Notes: generated by a model from the sequence alone, not told the origin. 43,495 bases of DNA from Streptomyces sp. LUP30 (GCF_001746365.1 NZ_MJAJ01000066.1:1-43495), one strand, 5' to 3'; positions 7,144 to 15,227 are shown, counted from the first letter of the stretch. Translations and numbers: made by a program.

Positions 7144-8319
7144 ATGTACGAGGAACAGCAGCAACCGGCCATCGGCCCCCAGGGCGCCGTCGAACACGGG
7201 CCCCTCGCGGGCTTCACCGTGGGCGTGACGGCCGCACGCCGGGCCGAGGAACTCGGCGCGCTGCTCCAGCGGCGCGGTGCGGCGGTGCTGCACGCGCCCG
7301 CCCTGCGGATCGTGCCGCTCGCCGACGACGGCGAACTGCTCGCCGCCACCAAGGACCTCATCGACCAGGCGCCGGACGTCGTGGTCGCCACCACGGCCAT
7401 CGGGTTCCGGGGCTGGGTCGAGGCCGCCGACGGCTGGGGGCTCGGCGAACAGCTGCTCGCCCGGCTCGACGGCGTCGAACTGCTCGCCCGCGGGCCCAAG
7501 GTCAAGGGCGCGGTGCGGGCCGCGGGGCTGACGGAGGAGTGGTCGCCGTCCAGCGAGTCCATGGCCGAGGTCCTCGACCGGCTTCTGGAGGAGGGCGTCG
7601 AGGGCCGCCGGGTCGCCGTCCAGCTGCACGGCGAACCGCTGCCGGGGTTCGTGGAGTCGCTGCGGGCCGCGGGCGCGGAGGTCGTGGGGGTGCCCGTCTA
7701 CCGGTGGATGCCGCCGGAGGACATCGCGCCGCTCGACCGGCTCCTGGACGCGGCCGTCTCGCGCGGACTGGACGCGATCACCTTCACCAGCGCACCCGCG
7801 GCCGCCTCCCTGTTCTCGCGCGCAGAGGAGCGCGGGCTGCTGTCCGAGCTGCTCCGCGCCCTGGACCACGATGTGCTGCCGGCCTGCGTCGGCCCGGTCA
7901 CGGCGCTGCCGCTGCAGGCGCGCGGCGTGGACACCGTCCAGCCGGAGCGGTTCCGGCTCGGGCCGCTCGTGCAGCTGCTGTGCCAGGAGCTGCCGGGCCG
8001 GGCCCGGGTGCTGCCGGTCGCCGGGCACCGGATGGAGATCCGGGGGCACGCGGTGCTGGTGGACGGGTGTCTGAGGCCGGTGCCGCCGGCCGGGATGTCG
8101 TTGCTGAGAGCCTTGTCCCGGCGGCCGGGCTGGGTGGTGCCGCGGTCGGACCTGCTGCGGGCGCTGCCGGGCTCGGGCCGTGACGAGCACGCCGTGGAGA
8201 CGGCGATGGCCCGGCTGCGGACGGCCCTCGGCGCGCCGAAGCTGATCCAGACGGTGGTGAAGCGGGGCTACCGGCTGGCGCTGGACCCGGCCTCGGACGC
8301 GAAGTACGCGGACGCGTAG
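7144..8319 (+). CDS. nnaR: nitrate/nitrite assimilation regulator NnaR: HemD-like domain plus winged helix
   Basis: The 391-residue protein has a uroporphyrinogen-III synthase (HemD) fold at about 15-265, for example FTVGVTAARRAEELGALLQRRG and VVVATTAIGFRGW. The OmpR-type winged helix is at about 285-380, with VETAMARLRTALGAP and TVVKRGYRLAL. HemD enzymes for haem synthesis lack the DNA-binding part and sit with hem genes, which are absent here. In S. coelicolor this two-part protein next to narK is NnaR, which works with GlnR on nitrate-assimilation promoters. ATG 7144 was chosen because family similarity starts just after it; the only ribosome-binding-site candidate is a weak GGGACGAGAG. 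Whether the HemD part still binds a tetrapyrrole or senses something else cannot be read from sequence. Confidence 0.88.
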   Translation: MYEEQQQPAIGPQGAVEHGPLAGFTVGVTAARRAEELGALLQRRGAAVLHAPALRIVPLADDGELLAATKDLIDQAPDVVVATTAIGFRGWVEAADGWGLGEQLLARLDGVELLARGPKVKGAVRAAGLTEEWSPSSESMAEVLDRLLEEGVEGRRVAVQLHGEPLPGFVESLRAAGAEVVGVPVYRWMPPEDIAPLDRLLDAAVSRGLDAITFTSAPAAASLFSRAEERGLLSELLRALDHDVLPACVGPVTALPLQARGVDTVQPERFRLGPLVQLLCQELPGRARVLPVAGHRMEIRGHAVLVDGCLRPVPPAGMSLLRALSRRPGWVVPRSDLLRALPGSGRDEHAVETAMARLRTALGAPKLIQTVVKRGYRLALDPASDAKYADA

Positions 8320-8527
8320 GCACGCGGACCCGCAGATCCGCAGCCCCGCAGACCCCCAGCCCCGCAGACCCGCGGGCGCGTCGTCCGGCGGCCGGGCCGG
8401 GTGGCCGGGACGGGCCCCGCACCGGCCCGTACGGGGAAGTCCGGGGGGTTCCGGTCGCGCCTGCGGCCGGGCACTGTGGGAGGAACGGTTTCCTCAGGGG
8501 TGCTCCTCGGCTGGCGGTGACGCGCGC

Positions 8528-9118
8528 ATGGACGAGCTGCGGTTCGATGCCGGACGGATCTGTCTCGACCTGCTCGCGACCGCGCACCCCTTCGAACGGC
8601 TCGACTCGGTCGGGTCGTTGTGCGCGTGGATCCACGGCTGCGGGCTCGTCCCGCCCGGCACCCCGCTCACCCGGGTCGACACCGCCTGGCCGGGTGCCTT
8701 CCGGGAACTGCGCCGCAACGTCGGTCAGTTGGTGCACGGCTGGCTCGCCCAGGGCGGCTCCGTGCCGTACGGCGGCGCCGGAGCCCACGACGGCGCGCTG
8801 GCCCGGGTGAACGAGGCGGCCCGGACCGCGCCCCCGACCCCGCGGGCCGTGCGCGGCGAAGACGGTTCGCTCGTGCGGGCGTTGGACCGGCCGCCTGAAT
8901 GCGCCGCGCTGCTGGCCGCGGTGGCCCGGGACACGGTCGAGCTGCTCACCGATCCGGTGGCCCGGGCGGGGCTCAGGCAGTGCGCGGGGGACAACTGCCC
9001 CCTCGTCTACGTCGACATGTCCCGGGGGCGGCGCCGGCGCTGGTGCTCCAGCGAGGTCTGCGGGAACCGGGAGCGGGTGGCGAGGCACCGCAGACGGGCG
9101 GCGCTCGCCCGGAGTTGA
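8528..9118 (+). CDS. CGNR zinc-finger protein with ABATE domain
   Basis: The 196-residue protein has an N-terminal ABATE domain (RFDAGRICLDLLATAHP) and a C-terminal CGNR zinc finger. The finger has C152-x4-C157 and C173-x4-C178, ending CSSEVCGNRERVARHRRR. These proteins are presumed transcription regulators in actinomycetes with few defined targets. ATG 8528 fits the family N-terminus; GGCGGTGA upstream is a weak ribosome-binding site. It stands alone, with a 200-base GC-rich repeat-bearing gap before it and an AT-richer gap after it. Confidence 0.85.
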   Translation: MDELRFDAGRICLDLLATAHPFERLDSVGSLCAWIHGCGLVPPGTPLTRVDTAWPGAFRELRRNVGQLVHGWLAQGGSVPYGGAGAHDGALARVNEAARTAPPTPRAVRGEDGSLVRALDRPPECAALLAAVARDTVELLTDPVARAGLRQCAGDNCPLVYVDMSRGRRRRWCSSEVCGNRERVARHRRRAALARS

Positions 9119-9414
9119 CGGTGCGCCGGCGCGCAACCCCCTGCCGGGTATGCGGCTTTCGTGCGTTGCGTGAGTGCAACTGTCGAAGTGATTTCGATTA
9201 CACGCCGTTTACCCGCGCCGGTCGACGGGCAGTCGGCCCGATCTTGTCGCTGTGGCGGAAATGTAAAGAAAAGAAGGTGGGAATGTGCCCCCATGTCCCC
9301 CTCGTCATGACACCCGGAAGAAAAGTGTCCCCTTGTTTTGAACACTCCACACGCCGCTTGCGTACCCGTCGTCGAGCGACCGACTGGGGGAACCCCCGGA
9401 CACCGGAGGTGGGC
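9119..9414. other. AT-richer intergenic region upstream of the sigma factor
   Basis: This ~296-base gap is visibly richer in A/T than the rest of the window, with an A/G-rich run near 9260-9285. It holds short inverted repeats: GTTGC-n6-GCAAC (9165-9180), GACAC-n11-GTGTC (9309-9329) and AGTGT...ACACT (9324-9346). It likely carries the sigma-factor promoter and operators. I cannot pick a single -10/-35 pair with confidence. Confidence 0.45.
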
Positions 9415-9990
9415 GTGCGCAAGGATGCGGCCGTGGCCAATGAACGTGGATCGAGGGCCCGACATCGCATGTCCCAGCCCTCGGAACCTGACGAGGAGCT
9501 GATGCGTGCTCTGTATCGGGAGCATGCCGGACCCCTGCTTGCGTATGTCCTGCGCCTGGTTGCCGGAGATCGGCAGCGTGCCGAGGACGTCGTGCAGGAG
9601 ACGCTCATCCGTGCCTGGAAGAACGCCGGCCAGCTCAATCGAGCGACCGGATCTGTACGCCCCTGGCTGGTGACGGTCGCACGCCGCATCGTCATCGACG
9701 GCCACCGCAGCCGGCAGGCCCGGCCGCAGGAGGTCGACCCGTCGCCGCTGGAGGTCATTCCTGCGGAGGACGAGATCGACAAGGCGCTGTGGCTGATGAC
9801 GCTGTCCGACGCGCTCGACGACCTGACCCCGGCCCACCGGGAGGTGCTCGTCGAGACGTACTTCAAGGGGCGTACCGTCAACGAGGCGGCCGAGACGCTG
9901 GGTATACCCAGTGGCACCGTGCGCTCACGGGTGTTCTACGCCCTGCGGTCGATGAAGCTGGCTCTGGAAGAGCGGGGGGTGACGGCGTGA
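9415..9990 (+). CDS. ECF-type RNA polymerase sigma factor
   Basis: The 191-residue protein has the two conserved ECF regions. Region 2 is MRALYREHAGPLLAYVLRLV through AEDVVQETLIRAWKNA and RPWLVTVARRIVID. Region 4 is LTPAHREVLVETYFKGRTVNEAAE followed by the helix-turn-helix GIPSGTVRSRVFYALRSMK. GTG 9415 is chosen because GGAGGT (9405-9410) is perfectly placed. ATG 9469, which gives the cleaner family N-terminus MSQPSEPDEE, is an alternative 18 codons later. The stop overlaps the anti-sigma start (TGATG), so the two are co-translated and the sigma factor is presumably held inactive by its partner. The signal and regulon are unknown. Confidence 0.92.
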   Translation: MRKDAAVANERGSRARHRMSQPSEPDEELMRALYREHAGPLLAYVLRLVAGDRQRAEDVVQETLIRAWKNAGQLNRATGSVRPWLVTVARRIVIDGHRSRQARPQEVDPSPLEVIPAEDEIDKALWLMTLSDALDDLTPAHREVLVETYFKGRTVNEAAETLGIPSGTVRSRVFYALRSMKLALEERGVTA

Positions 9991-10823
9991 TGAGCAGTTA
10001 CGGGGGATTCGGAGCAGGTGGTTCGGGTATGTCTGGTCCCATGCAGGGGTCAGTGGGATCTCCGAGCCCGAGCGAGCACGAGACCGTCGGCGCCTACGCC
10101 CTCGGCATCCTCGACGACGCCGAGGCAACCGCTTTCGAGATGCACCTCGCCGGGTGCGAGTGGTGCGCCCAGCAGCTCGACGAGCTTGCCGGGATGGAAC
10201 CGATGCTGGCCGCCCTCGCGGACCTGCCGGGCACCGGCACACCCGCGATCGGCGACTCCCTGTCCGCCCGCCCCAGTCCGCGCCTCGCGGAACGGCTGGT
10301 CGACGAGGTGTCCGAGCGCCGCGCGCAGAAGCGCCGCCGGTCCTTCTTCCTGGTGGCGGCCGCGGCCGCGCTGATCATCGGCGGTCCGCTCACCGTGCTG
10401 GCGGCGACCGGCGGCGACGGTGGGGGCAAGGGCGTCGAGGCGAGCGCCACCAAGTCCGCGAACACCGCCAAGGCGACCTTCGACACGCTCAGCAGCCGGG
10501 TCTCGGCGACCGACCCCGCCTCCAAGGTCTCGGCGACCGTCGCCATGGGCGAGAAGGCCTGGGGCACCGAGATCGGCGTCGAGCTCAAGAACGTCTCCGG
10601 CCCGGAGAAGTGCTCGCTCATCGCCGTCGGCAAGAACGGCGAGCGCGAGACGGTCTCCTCCTGGTCGGTCCCGGAGTGGGGCTACGGCCTCCCCAACGCC
10701 AAGACCGAGCAGGCCAAGAACCCGCTCTACGTCATGGGCGGCGCCGCCTTCAAGACCAACGACATCGACCACTTCGAGGTCATGACCTTCGAGGGCAAGA
10801 AGCTCGTCCAGATCAACGCGTAG
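9990..10823 (+). CDS. membrane anti-sigma factor with zinc-binding (ZAS) domain
   Basis: The 277-residue protein pairs with the preceding ECF sigma factor. The cytosolic N-terminus has the ZAS pattern HETVGAYALGILDDAEATAF then H52-x3-C56-x2-C59 (HLAGCEWC). One membrane helix follows basic RRAQKRRRS at about 118-140 (FFLVAAAAALIIGGPLTVLA). The ~135-residue C-terminal part lies outside the membrane and has no domain I recognise; it may be the sensor. ATG 9990 overlaps the sigma stop by one base, and GTG 9987 directly before it is an equal alternative. The GGGGGG at 9974-9979 is the probable ribosome-binding site. Confidence 0.88.
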   Translation: MSSYGGFGAGGSGMSGPMQGSVGSPSPSEHETVGAYALGILDDAEATAFEMHLAGCEWCAQQLDELAGMEPMLAALADLPGTGTPAIGDSLSARPSPRLAERLVDEVSERRAQKRRRSFFLVAAAAALIIGGPLTVLAATGGDGGGKGVEASATKSANTAKATFDTLSSRVSATDPASKVSATVAMGEKAWGTEIGVELKNVSGPEKCSLIAVGKNGERETVSSWSVPEWGYGLPNAKTEQAKNPLYVMGGAAFKTNDIDHFEVMTFEGKKLVQINA

Positions 10824-10838
10824 CCGCGCATGGCTTCG

Positions 10839-10892
10839 CGGGCCCCCTTCGCGTACGGTTGACGGCTGCCCAGCACGTCAGAAGGGGGCCCG
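10839..10892 (+). promoter_or_regulatory. long nested hairpin that contains the helD ribosome-binding site
   Basis: The outer arms CGGGCCCCCTTC (10839-10850) and GAAGGGGGCCCG (10881-10892) are perfectly complementary over 12 bp. Inside them, TGACGGCTG (10860-10868) pairs with CAGC-a-CGTCA (10871-10880) with one bulged A. The right outer arm contains the purine-rich ribosome-binding site of helD and ends on the base before its GTG. It may act as terminator for the sigma/anti-sigma operon, as a translational block on helD, or both. If helD transcription starts inside the hairpin, the block would be lost. Confidence 0.6.
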
Positions 10893-13286
10893 GTGGCCGT
10901 CCAGGCACAGCAGGAGACCGCGGTCGTATCGGTCGAGGAAAACGCGCCGGATTCGGTGCGGGACCGAGAGATCAACGTCGAACAGGAACACCTCGACCGG
11001 GTGTACCGACGCCTCGAGGAGAAGATCCACGAGGCGGAGTTCCTCATGAACGACGCGGCCCAGCGGGGCCAGGTCGGCACGCCCGGTGCGCTCGCCGAGC
11101 GGGACGCGCAGGTGTTCCGCGCCGGCGTCCACCTCAACCGGCTGAACAACGAGTTCGAGGACTTCCTCTTCGGACGGATCGACCTGCTCCTCGGCAGGGA
11201 CGGCAAGAAGGGCCCGGACGGCGCCTACACCGCCGTGGAGCCCGCGGAGGGGGCCGTCCGGCCCGACGACACCGCAGACATCGCCGAGACCCTCCACATC
11301 GGCCGTATCGGCGTCCTCGACTCCGACTACGCGCCGCTGGTCATCGACTGGCGGGCCCCCGCGGCCGCCCCCTTCTACCGGTCCACCCCGGTCGATCCGG
11401 GGCGTGTCGTACGGCGTCGCGTGATCCGCTCCAAGGGGCGGCGCGTCCTCGGCGTCGAGGACGACCTGATGCGGCCCGAGCTCAAGGCCTTCCTCGGCGG
11501 CGAGCAGCTGCCGGTCATCGGCGACGGCGCCCTCATGGCCGCCCTCGGCCAGGCCCGCAGCCACACCATGCGCGACATCGTCGCCTCGATCCAGGCCGAG
11601 CAGGACCTGGTCATCCGGGCCCCCGCCGCCTCCGTCACGTACGTCGAGGGCGGCCCCGGCACCGGGAAGACCGCCGTCGCCCTGCACCGGGCCGCCTACC
11701 TGCTCTACCAGGACCGGCGCCGGTACGCGGGCGGCATCCTGATCGTCTCGCCCACGCCCCTGCTCGTGGCCTACACCGAGGGCGTCCTGCCCTCCCTGGG
11801 CGAGGAGGGCCAGGTCGCCATCCGCGCCATCGGCTCCCTCGTCGACGGCGCCGAGGCCACCCTGTACGACTCCCCGGCGGTCGCTCGGGCCAAGGGGTCG
11901 TACCGGATGCTGAAGGTGCTGCGCAAGGCCGCGCGCGGAGCCCTGGAGAGCGGCGGCGACGGCGGCCGGGGCGCCGGCCGGCCGACCCAGCCGACCCTCG
12001 ACGAGTCCGACGCGCCCGACGCGGCCCCCGGGTCCGCCGGCACGCCCACCCGTCTGCGCGTCGTCGCCTTCGGCCGCCGTCTGGAGCTGGAGGCCGGCGA
12101 CCTGGACCGTGTCCGCCAGAGCGCCCTCAGCGGCACCGCCCCGGTGAACCTGCTGCGCCCGCGTGCCCGCAAGCTCCTCCTGGACGCCCTGTGGGAGCGC
12201 TCCGGCGCGGTCGGCCGGCACAGCGACCCCGAGCTCGCCGCCGAACTGCGCTCCTCCTTCGACGAGGACGTGAGCACCGAGGATGCGTTCATCGCCTTCC
12301 TCGACGCCTGGTGGCCCGAGCTGACCCCGCAGTCCGTCCTGCGGGCCATGGCCGACGAGCGCAGGCTCGGCCGCTGGGCCCGCCGCATCCTCAACCCCGG
12401 CGAGGTCCGCAAGGTCGCCCGCTCCCTCAAGCGGGACGGGCTCTCCGTGCACGACATCGCCATGCTGGACGAACTCCAGGCGCTCCTGGGCGTCCCGGCC
12501 CGCCCGCGCAAGAGACGCGAACTCGACCCGCTGGACCAGCTCACCGGCCTGGAGGAGCTGATGCCGGTGCGCGAGGAGACCCAGCGCGAGCGCGCCGAGC
12601 GGCTCGCCCAGGAGCGCACCGAGTACGCCCACGTCATCGTCGACGAGGCGCAGGACCTCACCCCGATGCAGTGGCGCATGGTCGGCCGCCGCGGCCGGCA
12701 CGCCACCTGGACGGTCGTCGGGGACCCGGCCCAGTCCTCCTGGTCCGATCCCGACGAGGCCGCCGAGGCCCGCGACGAGGCCCTCGGCACCCGTCCCCGC
12801 CGCCGCTTCCAGCTGACGGTGAACTACCGCAACCCGGCCGAGATCGCCGAGCTGGCCGCCAAGGTGCTGGCCCTGGCCATGCCCGGCGCCGAGTCCCCGT
12901 CGGCGGTCAGGTCGACGGGCGTCGTGCCCCGCTTCACCGCCGTCCGCGGCTCCCTGGCGTCGACCGTGCGCGCGGAGGCCGAACGCCTCCTCGAACGCGT
13001 GGACGGCACCGTCGGCGTCGTCGTGGCGATGAACCGCCGCGAGGAGGCCAGACGCTGGCTGGCCGGCCTCGGCGACCGCGTGGTGGCCCTCGGCAGCCTG
13101 GAGGCCAAGGGCCTGGAGTACGACGCCACGGTCGTCGTCTCGCCGGCGGAGATCGCGGACGAGTCCCCGGCGGGCCTGCGGGTGCTGTACGTGGCCCTGA
13201 CCCGGGCCACCCAGCAGCTGACGGTGGTGTCGGGGGACCGGGACGAGCCCGACGCGAACGGCGTGCCCGACCTCCTCCGGGACTGA
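10893..13286 (+). CDS. helD: HelD-type helicase-like ATPase, RNA polymerase recycling factor
   Basis: The 797-residue UvrD/Rep-like protein belongs to the actinobacterial HelD class, which binds RNA polymerase and releases it from stalled or drug-bound complexes. An N-terminal coiled coil (EQEHLDRVYRRLEEKIHEAE) would enter the secondary channel. The early block DYAPLVIDWRAPAAAPFY is typical of the family. Walker A GGPGTGKTA lies at about 253-261, VDEAQDL near 583-589, QLTVNYRNPAE after it, and the last helicase motif is YVALTRATQQ. GTG 10893 has GAAGGGGG directly upstream inside a hairpin. A rifamycin-inducible paralogue (HelR) exists in some streptomycetes. I saw no rifamycin-associated element here, so I favour the housekeeping HelD. 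Confidence 0.88.
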   Translation: MAVQAQQETAVVSVEENAPDSVRDREINVEQEHLDRVYRRLEEKIHEAEFLMNDAAQRGQVGTPGALAERDAQVFRAGVHLNRLNNEFEDFLFGRIDLLLGRDGKKGPDGAYTAVEPAEGAVRPDDTADIAETLHIGRIGVLDSDYAPLVIDWRAPAAAPFYRSTPVDPGRVVRRRVIRSKGRRVLGVEDDLMRPELKAFLGGEQLPVIGDGALMAALGQARSHTMRDIVASIQAEQDLVIRAPAASVTYVEGGPGTGKTAVALHRAAYLLYQDRRRYAGGILIVSPTPLLVAYTEGVLPSLGEEGQVAIRAIGSLVDGAEATLYDSPAVARAKGSYRMLKVLRKAARGALESGGDGGRGAGRPTQPTLDESDAPDAAPGSAGTPTRLRVVAFGRRLELEAGDLDRVRQSALSGTAPVNLLRPRARKLLLDALWERSGAVGRHSDPELAAELRSSFDEDVSTEDAFIAFLDAWWPELTPQSVLRAMADERRLGRWARRILNPGEVRKVARSLKRDGLSVHDIAMLDELQALLGVPARPRKRRELDPLDQLTGLEELMPVREETQRERAERLAQERTEYAHVIVDEAQDLTPMQWRMVGRRGRHATWTVVGDPAQSSWSDPDEAAEARDEALGTRPRRRFQLTVNYRNPAEIAELAAKVLALAMPGAESPSAVRSTGVVPRFTAVRGSLASTVRAEAERLLERVDGTVGVVVAMNRREEARRWLAGLGDRVVALGSLEAKGLEYDATVVVSPAEIADESPAGLRVLYVALTRATQQLTVVSGDRDEPDANGVPDLLRD

Positions 13287-13303
13287 GGAATCCGACCGAT
13301 TCC
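13287..13303 (+). terminator. short hairpin after helD
   Basis: GGAATC and GATTCC form a 6-bp stem with a CGACC loop directly after the helD stop. It is weak for a terminator and may only protect the 3' end of the transcript. Confidence 0.3.
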
Positions 13304-13357
13304 GATGAAGTCCGCGGACGGGAATGGTGTTCGGGCATCCGTTTGTTAGCCTGGACG

Positions 13358-13490
13358 TGACACCGGCCCGATCCAAGCCCCCGGGCCCAACCTTCGTCGC
13401 TACGAGCGACCACTTGCCGCGAGGCGAGCATGGCGGGTCGGTGTCATGAACGTCGGAGAGGCCCACGTCACCTGGTGGCGTGGGCCTCTC
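13358..13490 (+). ncRNA. structured intergenic RNA with its own terminator (possible sRNA or leader switch)
   Basis: A 13-bp stem with one G-U pair joins TGACACCGGCCCG (13358-13370) to CGGGTCGGTGTCA (13434-13446). Within it lie GTCGC-tacga-GCGAC (13396-13410) and CTTGCC-GCGA-GGCGAG (13413-13428), the latter with a GNRA tetraloop, plus a C-rich arm near 13377-13388. A 12-bp terminator hairpin follows at 13456-13490. A -10-like TAGCCT (13347-13352) places the start near the first stem base. Position and strand match what I recall as sRNA scr2952 of S. coelicolor, which I could not verify. As it ends 118 bases before malic enzyme on the same strand, it could also be a transcription-attenuating leader. 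Confidence 0.6.
13456..13490 (+). terminator. strong 12-bp terminator hairpin of the intergenic RNA
   Basis: GAGAGGCCCACG (13456-13467) pairs perfectly with CGTGGGCCTCTC (13479-13490). The loop contains a further CACC/GGTG pairing. TCTC overlaps and follows the stem, giving a modest pyrimidine tail. It separates the structured RNA from the malic enzyme gene. Confidence 0.75.
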
Positions 13491-13607
13491 TCATGTGCCG
13501 CTCCGAGAACAAAACGATCGCAATCAAGGGCGGCTTTCACGTACTCGTCGGTAGGTGCGACGATCTGACGGCAAACCCGAGACCCAGCAGTGCAGAGGAA
13601 GTCGGCC

Positions 13608-15026
13608 ATGGCAACGGCGCCCAGCGTCTCCTACTCGATGACGGTCCGGCTGGAGGTGCCCGCGAGCGGAACCGCGGTCTCCCAGCTCACCGGAGCCGTC
13701 GAGTCCCACGGAGGCTCGGTGACCGGCCTCGACGTCACCGCCTCCGGCCACGAGAAGCTGCGCATCGACGTCACCATCGCGGCGACCTCGACCGCGCACG
13801 CCGACGAGATCGTCGAGCAGCTCCGCCACATCGAGGGCGTCACCCTCGGCAAGGTCTCCGACCGTACGTTCCTGATGCACCTCGGCGGCAAGATCGAGAT
13901 GCAGTCCAAGCACCCCATCCGCAACCGCGACGACCTCTCGATGATCTACACCCCGGGTGTGGCCCGCGTCTGCATGGCGATCGCGGAGAACCCCGAGGAC
14001 GCCCGCCGCCTCACCATCAAGCGCAACTCCGTTGCGGTCGTGACGGACGGCTCGGCCGTGCTGGGCCTGGGCAACATCGGCCCGAAGGCCGCGCTGCCCG
14101 TCATGGAGGGCAAGGCGGCCCTCTTCAAGCGGTTCGCCGGCATCGACGCCTGGCCGCTGTGCCTGGACACCCAGGACACCGACGCGATCGTCGAGATCGT
14201 CAAGGCCATCGCCCCCGGCTTCGCGGGCATCAACCTGGAGGACATCTCCGCCCCCCGCTGCTTCGAGATCGAGGCCCGGCTGCGCGAGGCCCTCGACATC
14301 CCCGTCTTCCACGACGACCAGCACGGCACCGCGATCGTGGTCCTCGCCTCCCTCACGAACGCCCTGCGCGTCGTGGGCAAGGGCGTCGGGGACGTGCGGG
14401 TCGTCATGTCGGGCGCGGGCGCCGCCGGCACGGCCATCCTCAAGCTGCTGCTCGCGGCCGGCGTGAAGAACGCGGTCGTCGCCGACATCCACGGCGTGGT
14501 GCACGCCGACCGCGAGGACCTCGTCGACGCGGCCCCCGGCTCGGCGCTGCGCTGGATCGCCGACAACACCAACCCCGAGGGCCTCACCGGCACCCTGAAG
14601 CAGGCGGTGCGCGGCGCGGACGTGTTCATCGGCGTCTCCGCCCCGAACGTCCTCGACGGCGACGACGTGGCCGCCATGGCCGAGGGTGCGATCGTGTTCG
14701 CGCTCGCGAATCCGGACCCGGAGGTCGACCCGGCGGTCGCCCGCCGGACGGCCGCGGTCGTGGCCACCGGCCGCTCCGACTTCCCCAACCAGATCAACAA
14801 CGTGCTGGTCTTCCCGGGCGTCTTCCGCGGCCTGCTGGACGCACAGTCCAGGACCGTCAACACCGACATGATGCTCGCGGCCGCGAAGGCCCTGGCGGAG
14901 GTCGTGAGCGACGAAGAGCTCAACGCGAACTACATCATCCCGAGCGTCTTCAACGACAAGGTCGCGGGCGCGGTGGCGGGTGCGGTGCGGGAGGCCGCGA
15001 AGGCGGCGGGCGCTTCGGCCTCGTAG
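13608..15026 (+). CDS. NAD-dependent malic enzyme with N-terminal ACT-like domain
   Basis: The 472-residue enzyme converts malate to pyruvate plus CO2 with NAD(P) in the cytosol. Residues 1-80 form an ACT-like regulatory domain (SYSMTVRLEVPASGTAVSQL). The malic domain shows DLSMIYTPGVARVC and VFHDDQHGTAIV with the metal-binding acidic residues. The Rossmann part has SGAGAAGTAILKLLLAAG. FALANPDPEVDP and FPNQINNVLVFPG are also typical. ATG 13608 is preceded by AGAGGAAG at ideal spacing; GTG 13590 would add six residues without a better site. The length fits single-domain bacterial malic enzymes. I recall the S. coelicolor orthologue as NAD-specific. Cofactor choice is not proven by what I see here. 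Confidence 0.93.
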   Translation: MATAPSVSYSMTVRLEVPASGTAVSQLTGAVESHGGSVTGLDVTASGHEKLRIDVTIAATSTAHADEIVEQLRHIEGVTLGKVSDRTFLMHLGGKIEMQSKHPIRNRDDLSMIYTPGVARVCMAIAENPEDARRLTIKRNSVAVVTDGSAVLGLGNIGPKAALPVMEGKAALFKRFAGIDAWPLCLDTQDTDAIVEIVKAIAPGFAGINLEDISAPRCFEIEARLREALDIPVFHDDQHGTAIVVLASLTNALRVVGKGVGDVRVVMSGAGAAGTAILKLLLAAGVKNAVVADIHGVVHADREDLVDAAPGSALRWIADNTNPEGLTGTLKQAVRGADVFIGVSAPNVLDGDDVAAMAEGAIVFALANPDPEVDPAVARRTAAVVATGRSDFPNQINNVLVFPGVFRGLLDAQSRTVNTDMMLAAAKALAEVVSDEELNANYIIPSVFNDKVAGAVAGAVREAAKAAGASAS

Positions 15027-15043
15027 GCTCTGTGGCATGGCCT

Positions 15044-15087
15044 GTGGGGGCCGCGGCGGCTGTGAGGATCGCCACGGCGGCCCCCAC
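15044..15087 (+). terminator. terminator hairpin after malic enzyme
   Basis: GTGGGGGCCGC (15044-15054) pairs with GCGGCCCCCAC (15077-15087). GGCG (15055-15058) and CGCC (15070-15073) extend the stem inward. It begins 17 bases after the malic enzyme stop. Confidence 0.7.
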
Positions 15088-15196
15088 GACGGCGCGTCGC
15101 GGAACCTCGCGCCGTGAGCAGCCCTCTAGGGTTGCGGCCTGGCGCGCCTTCGTGTGACACACAAGGGTTGTCTCACGCCTCCGTGCGGGTGCCGGA

Positions 15197-15227
15197 TTGG
15201 CTTTCCCGCCGCAGGTAGGGGCAGGAT
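15197..15227 (+). promoter_or_regulatory. possible promoter of hupA
   Basis: TTGGCT (15197-15202) and CAGGAT (15222-15227) are spaced 19 bases apart and resemble a HrdB-type -35/-10 pair. The spacing is wide, so this is tentative. The rest of the ~240 bases between the malic enzyme terminator and hupA shows nothing else that I recognise. Confidence 0.25.

Noticed and set aside
10824..10892. A rifamycin-associated element marking helD as the drug-inducible HelR
   Set aside because: The inverted repeats here do not resemble the element as I remember it, and the gene neighbourhood fits the housekeeping HelD.
10878..13466. An 862-codon open frame on the minus strand opposite helD
   Set aside because: It mirrors helD and its composition is Gly/Val/Asp-rich noise. 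The helicase motifs are on the plus strand, and the frame also runs through the structured RNA.
13358..13490. 6C RNA
   Set aside because: 6C RNAs have two hairpins each with at least six cytosines in the loop. Only one C-run of five is present here, and the fold differs.
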